Assembly (NCBI RefSeq): GCF_021155765.1
Contig: NC_060117.1
Coordinates: forward strand, 6,538,001 to 6,602,000
DNA: 64,000 nucleotides
Source of the DNA: Diprion similis
Taxonomy: Eukaryota; Arthropoda; Insecta; Hymenoptera; Diprionidae
Direction: 5' to 3'
Notes under the pieces: model-generated
The model's database searches: none
The model's input: the letters and a program-made list of their open reading frames with translations, nothing else
Told to the model about the DNA's origin: nothing
In this document: positions 58,502 through 64,000 of the stretch, one piece after another
Numbering within the stretch: position 1 is the first letter of the stretch
Layout of the letters: each line of letters opens with the position of its first letter
Made by a program: the position numbers and the translations under genes

Positions 58502-61500
58502 ATGAATAAAATAATTGTGTTACTCATTATCGGTGCGCTGTGCCATCAGCGGACTTCCGGTAGACCAAGTCACGGTGAGAAGCATGATCATCACAAATCA
58601 GGCGGTGAGTATTTTGGCGTAGAGTCACATGTGGATGGACTATAGGGATAGGGAACGGAGATCAACTACCATATTGATCCCTAAGAATTAAAGATTCTTA
58701 TGGAAACAATAATGATGATCAAATCACTGAATCTTAATTATAGCCGAGATATTAAATCTTAAAAATCAAATCAGGTCCGTGGTTTTTCAACGTGGAATTG
58801 CCTGCTTCTAACTACAAGTTTTCCAGCAAAAACACTCGGATATATTTTCATGAATGAATTATATGAATTTACTATTGCGATATTGTAGAATCTATGCCAT
58901 TTCTTTATTCCTGCGTAGAATGAAAATTAATTGGAGTGTCTTTGTTCAGAATTGTGTATAGAATGGGGCTGTTAAACCCTTTTTTGCTTCTGAGATACGT
59001 GGAGTTTGATGTTTACGTCAATGGTGAAATCGACTAGGGCGACCCCTGGACCTTTACTATTTTATTCTCAATTTTTGATAACACAGTGCTACGAGAAGCA
59101 CCTTTGAAAAATATTTCTTACATTTTTTTTACGTGTTGGTAAGATACGATTTTTTGAAGTTTCGTCAGCTCGAAAAAACTGAGGAAAAACAGCATTTTTC
59201 GGACGCCTGGATAACGTCAGAATCTCTATTAGTTATATACTATCGTGACCTTTCTGAAAAACTATAGTAAATATTTTAAAACGTCTTTCGGAATGGCACA
59301 TGTAAAAGCACCAGACACAACGCCAATGAAAGATTTAATGAATCACGAAATTAGTTTTTGATGCGCTAGACATGTACATACTCCACCTGAATTATTTACA
59401 TCGAATTATGTTACGTTATTAATGTTCACATACAGTAATTGTTATATGCCAGTGCATATTACTCGGACACTGTTGTTGGGAAAGCCAAAGTGTTACCGAA
59501 GTATTTAATTTAGTAGGTATGTAATAACAATTGTAATCAAATAATTCAGATAGGATAATCTAATGCATTGAATGGAGGATGAAGTGAGGAGAACGGTGTT
59601 ACGTTTGGAAGCTATAATTTATTTATCGCCACAATCTAAAAAGCTTGTATTATAGAGAAAAGAATCCTAGCACCGAAGCATATTTCTTGGATTCAATTTT
59701 AGGTCACTCTTAATATTTGAAGTTTTCCTATTCAAAAAACACGAAGAAGATGTGAAATACTTATTCTAACTCTTACAGTCAATTTGATTTAAAAAATTAC
59801 TTCTGATTATTTTAAGCGGCTAAATCGTCGACTGTATTCACTCGCTGAAAATGCGTATAAGGTTGAGTCTGTATAATTAAATTATAACAAATAGATGAAT
59901 AGATGATATGAATAGATGATATCCGTATTATTCAAACTGAAAATTTCGAGTTACGAGAGTGAATTCAACATTGGATTGAAAAGATATCTTTCGGTGAGGG
60001 TTCTTTTCTTGTAGTTCAGAAATCTTACAGGTGAGAGCGAAGGAAAATGTTGCTTCTAAACGAAACACCCTGATGCAGACACCGGCAAATCCACATTGGA
60101 GTTCAACATACTCATAAACTCATTAATGCATACTGCTGATAAATTAACTAAATAATGTACATTATATTTTGCAGGATGTGTTCGAAGATCAGGCGATGAA
60201 ATGAGATCAGGGGAAGAGAAGACGGAGGAGTATATAGCAATGGATGAAGATCTGGAGGTGGAGGTGAGCGTGTGGGAAAAGATGTACAACGAAATGGACG
60301 AGGATATCCGGAAGGATCTAGAAAATCTAGATCTGGATCTGAAGAACCATATAGAGCAGGAGAAGTACCGGGACGCGGAGAAGGGTGTAAAGGAGAGGCA
60401 TCTAGAAGAGGAGAAGCATATCGAGGATGAGAAGTATATGGAGACGGAAGAGCACGTGAAGAAGGAGCATCAAGGAGAGAAAAAGCATCTGAGGAATGAA
60501 AAATCTTTCACGAATGAAAAATACCAAAATATGGAGGAAGACGAAGAAGAGGAATACGGTGAAACACAGCTGGAGGACCATGAAGAGTACGAAGATGAAA
60601 CACAGAAGAAACACTACGAAATGGAGAAAAACCGAAAGAAAAAATTTATTACGAAGGAGAAAGGTCAAGAAATGGAGACAAATCAGAAGGAGGAGAAATA
60701 CCAGCATTTAGAGAAAGGCCAAGGAAAGGACAAGAATCAGATGGTGGAAGGTAAAGGAGAGGAAAAGAATCACATGGAAAAAGGTAAAGGAGAGGAAAAG
60801 AATCAGATGAAGGAAGGTAAAGGAGAGGAAAAGAGTCACATGGAAAAAGGTAAAGGGGAGGAAAAGAATCAGATGAAGGAAGGTAAAGGAGAGGAAAAGA
60901 GTCACATGGAAAAAGGTAAAGGGGAGGAAAAGAATCAGATGAAGGAAGGTAAAGGAGAGGAAAAGAGTCACATGGAAAAAGGTAAAGGGGAGGAAAAGAA
61001 TCAGATGAAGGAAGGTAAAGGTGAGGAAAAGAGTCACATGGAAAAAGGTAAAGGGGAGGAAAAGAATCAGATGAAGGAAGGTAAAGGAGAGGAAAAGAGT
61101 CACATGGAAAAAGGTAAAGGGGAGGAAAAGAATCAGATGAAGGAAGGTAAAGGAGAGGAAAAGAATCACACGGAAAAAGGTAAAGGAGAGGAAAAGGATC
61201 AGAAGGAAGAAGGCCAAGTAAAGGAAAAGAATCAACAGGAGGAAGGTAAAGGAGAGGAAAAGAATCACATGGAAAAAGGTAAAGGAGAGGAAAAGAATCA
61301 GAAGGAAGGTAAAGGAGAGAAAAGTAATCAGAAGGAAGAAGGTGAAGGAGAGGAAAAGAATCACATGGAAAAAGGTAAAGGAGAGGAAAAGAATCAGAAG
61401 GAAGAAGGCCAAGTAAAGGAAAAGAATCAGAAGGAGGATGGTAAAGGAGAGGAAAAGAATCACATGGAAAAAGGTAAAGGAGATGAAAAGAATCAGAAGG

Positions 61501-62702
61501 ACGAAGGCCAAGTAAAGGAAAAGAATCAGGAGGAAGGTAAAGGAGAGGAAAAGAATCAGAAGGAGAAAGGTCAAGGAATGAAGACCAGTCAGAAGGAGCA
61601 GGAATACCAACAGATTGGGAAAAGCGAAGGAATGGAGACAAATCAGAATAAGGAGAAACACCAACAGAGCGGCAAAGGCCACGGAATGGAGACAAATCAG
61701 AATAAGGAGGAATCCCAACAGAGCGGCAAAGGCCACGGAATGGAGACAAATCAGAATAAGGAGGAATCCCAACAGAGCGGGAAGAGCCAAGGAATGAAGT
61801 CCAATGAGAACAAGGAGGAATACCAACAGAGCGGAAAAAGCCAAGGAATGAAGTCCAATGAGAACAAGGAGGAATCCCAACAGAGTGGAAAAAGTCAAGG
61901 AATGGAGACAAATCAGAAGAAGGGATACCAACAGAGCGGCAAAAGCCACGGAATGGAGTCCAATCAGAACGAGGAGGAATACCAACAGAGCGGGAAAAGC
62001 CAAGGAATGAAGTCCAATGAGAACAAGGAGGAATCCCAACAGAGCGGGAAAAGCCAAGGAATGGAGACAAATCAGAAAAACGAGGGATACCAACAGAGCG
62101 GGAAAAGCCAAGGAATGAAGTCCAATCAGAACAAGGAGGAATCCCACCAGAGCGGGAAAAGCCAAGGAATGGAGACAAATCAGAAGAACGAGGGATACCA
62201 ACAGAGCGGCAAAAGCCACGGAATGGAGTCCAATCAGAACGAGGAGGAATACCAACAGAACGGGAAAAGCCAAGGAATGAAGTCCAATCAGAACAAGGAG
62301 GAATCCCAACAGAGCGGGAAGAGCCAAGGAATGGAGACAAATCAGAAGAGCGAGGGATACCAACACAGCGGGAAAAGCCACGGAATGGAGTCCAATCAGA
62401 ACGAGGAGGAATACCAACAGAGCGGGAAAAGCCAAGGAATGAAGTCCAATCAGAACAAGGAGGAATCCCAACAGAGCGGGAAAAGCCAAGGAATGGAGAC
62501 AAATCAGAAGAGCGAGGGATACCAACAGAGCGGGAAAAGCCAAGGAATGGAGACAAGTCAGAAGAACGAGGGATACCAACAGAGCGGCAAAAGCCACGGA
62601 ATGGTGTCCAATCAGAACCAACACAATGGGGCAGTCCAAGGCACGCAGACAAATCAGCAGAGAGGCGGACACAAATCGCTTCTAAGTTTGGAAATAAACT
62701 GA
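58502..62702 (+). CDS. Secreted, intrinsically disordered Lys/Glu/Gln/Gly repeat protein
   Basis: Exon 1 (58502-58604) encodes a signal peptide (MNKIIVLLIIGALC, cleavage near TSG-RP) and a His-rich start; it joins in phase 1 to exon 2 (60175-62702), giving 876 aa. Residues ~45-200 are acidic heptad-like E/K-rich sequence. Residues ~200-460 are built from GKGEEKNQMKE / GKGEEKSHMEK units, with a 22-aa (66-bp) double unit repeated about six times almost without change at 60849-61180. Residues ~470-865 are 18-aa units (GMETNQNKEESQQSGKSQ type) in a higher-order order of three variants. There is almost no hydrophobic residue and one cysteine after the signal peptide. I recognise no homologue. A structural or adhesive secretion (silk, cocoon or salivary glue) is an inference from signal peptide plus repeats. 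Confidence 0.85.
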
Positions 62703-64000
62703 GTAAATGATTTAGTGATTCAGAGGACAATGCACACAACGAATATTGCTACTCATTGAAATTTGACACCTGCTCCCCGTCGAGGAGACCAATATACTAC
62801 ATGAAAAGCCTTATGGTATCAATGTTAGCTTTATTGCTTATTCATAATGAAAATGAAATGTACGAATTTAAGGACAACCGATGTAGAGTCACAAGAAATC
62901 GCAAAGTGACTATGAAAATGTAGAGTTGATATCTTTTTTTTCGAATGATTCATACGTATATTACACTCCTACTTTAAGAGAATTACAATATTTCCAAATC
63001 ACTATATTTTTGATGAAATCGAATAACGAAAATTTGCTTGCTTTAGGAAGAGCGAAATAAAATCTTGCACGTTCGACATAATCGCATTATAATTTTTCCA
63101 AACTATTACAAATGAGTATTTGGATAAAAATAAAATTAAAAGTAACAAAATAATTTAAAATATTACTAAGAAGGATAAAATAATACCTCCTAACCCTATA
63201 CAGATTTAAAACGAGAAACCTGGAGCGCATGTAATAGATTATTCATGCGTGAATAGTTCACCTAAGTCAGTAATTATTTTATTGCACTGCAAATGATATG
63301 AATTGTTATCTGAGTTTTCTCAACAACAGCTACCCTCTAGACTCCTTGCTATTGTCTATTGCATTATCCTACGTTTTTCGTTTTAAATCTGTACGGAGCT
63401 ACAAGAAATTAGTTTATACTTTTTAGTTCGTTTCAAAAACGTGGTAAATTGAAAATCTTCCTTATAATTAAATAGTTATTTTCTGCTATGCAGTCTTGTG
63501 TGTGAAATTTTCCAAATCGATTTTAAACATTTTGATGTGCTACTTCAAACGCTTGTCGGTGAGTCTTTTGTCAATTGCGTCCCTGACCACGCCTGCCGTT
63601 TTCGTCTGTCGTTGGACGTGTTCGTCTGACGTCTTCAACTACCTTCGGTCTCCGTCGGCTATTGTCGTGTCCATTGGTCTTCGGATACCTTCGGTCTCCG
63701 TCGGTGGTCATCGTATCGGCTTCATGTCGACGTCAGGTCGCGTCTGTATAATAGTTTTATGAAAGAGACTGCAGAATTTTTACCAAACAAACAAATAATA
63801 TTGCATTGTCATTCAGTTCTAAGCTATTTAAAGTTTCAAGTCTCAAGCTCATTGGGAAGTTGGTTTAAAATCGATTGCAAGTATATACCGAATGGACAAG
63901 CAAACGCAGATAAGGAAGCAAGCTAACAAAAACGTGGTAAAAATTATGGGTCCTTATCTGGACTTCTGGTTCTACGTACGTTTCCACAAGGTTATCAGAT
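62703..64000. other. Intergenic, no gene recognised
   Basis: Begins with the 3' flank of the repeat-protein gene; an AATAAA overlaps its last codons at about 62693. The 63590-63740 stretch is GC-richer with CGTC-type short repeats. No gene recognised. Confidence 0.4.
63641..63704 (+). repeat. Short direct repeat, 18 bp, 46-bp period
   Basis: ACCTTCGGTCTCCGTCGG occurs at 63641 and 63687. Confidence 0.8.

Noticed and set aside
60649..62739. Minus-strand open frames of 696 and 654 codons across the repeat gene
   Set aside because: They are mirror images of the plus-strand repeats, whose few codon types contain no antisense stops. The plus strand has the ATG, signal peptide, intron and promoter.

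Overview
The window looks like AT-rich genomic DNA of an insect. Support comes from a four-cysteine chemosensory protein (OS-D family), a large multi-exon carboxylesterase, a Samtor/RpL28 gene pair, short spliceosomal introns, TATA/TCAGT-type promoters and many small non-autonomous foldback transposons. Hymenoptera, possibly a sawfly, is my guess for the order; no single gene here proves it.

Layout. 0-2.6 kb: an old direct duplicate (991-2310) of the Samtor 3' end plus the first coding exon of RpL28, both pseudogenes, then a 26-bp-type minisatellite. 4.4-5.8 kb (minus): a small gene of unknown family that I assembled from six exons, two of them micro-exons of 25 and 30 nt. 7.4-11.5 kb (minus): a complete seven-exon carboxylesterase (602 aa) with signal peptide and intact triad. 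12.5-16.5 kb (plus): Samtor (S-adenosylmethionine sensor of the TORC1 pathway), then RpL28 with a pyrimidine-rich (TOP) leader exon. 16.7-18.5 kb (plus): a non-coding snoRNA host gene carrying four intact and one decayed copy of a U24/SNORD24-type C/D snoRNA. 19.4-21.6 kb (minus): a ten-finger C2H2 zinc-finger gene. 29.2-30.6 kb (plus): the chemosensory protein gene. 58.4-62.7 kb (plus): a TATA-driven two-exon gene for an 876-aa secreted, highly charged, almost entirely repetitive protein. The long intergenic stretches (22.5-29 kb, 30.6-58.4 kb) hold tandem repeats, at least five kinds of foldback/MITE-like elements, tRNA-like SINE heads, and a few unrecognised open frames.

How parts relate. 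Samtor, RpL28 and the snoRNA host gene lie head to tail; RpL28 and the snoRNA host both serve ribosome production and Samtor feeds into growth control, but their adjacency need not be functional. The most unusual items are the U24 snoRNA array, whose two 28S guides are in the opposite order from the vertebrate and yeast U24 as I remember them; the repeat-built secreted protein; the cryptic micro-exon gene; and the 451-bp element with ~120-bp terminal inverted repeats around exact 55-bp tandem units. All splice structures were read by eye from GT/AG signals and reading-frame continuity; no database or transcript data were used.
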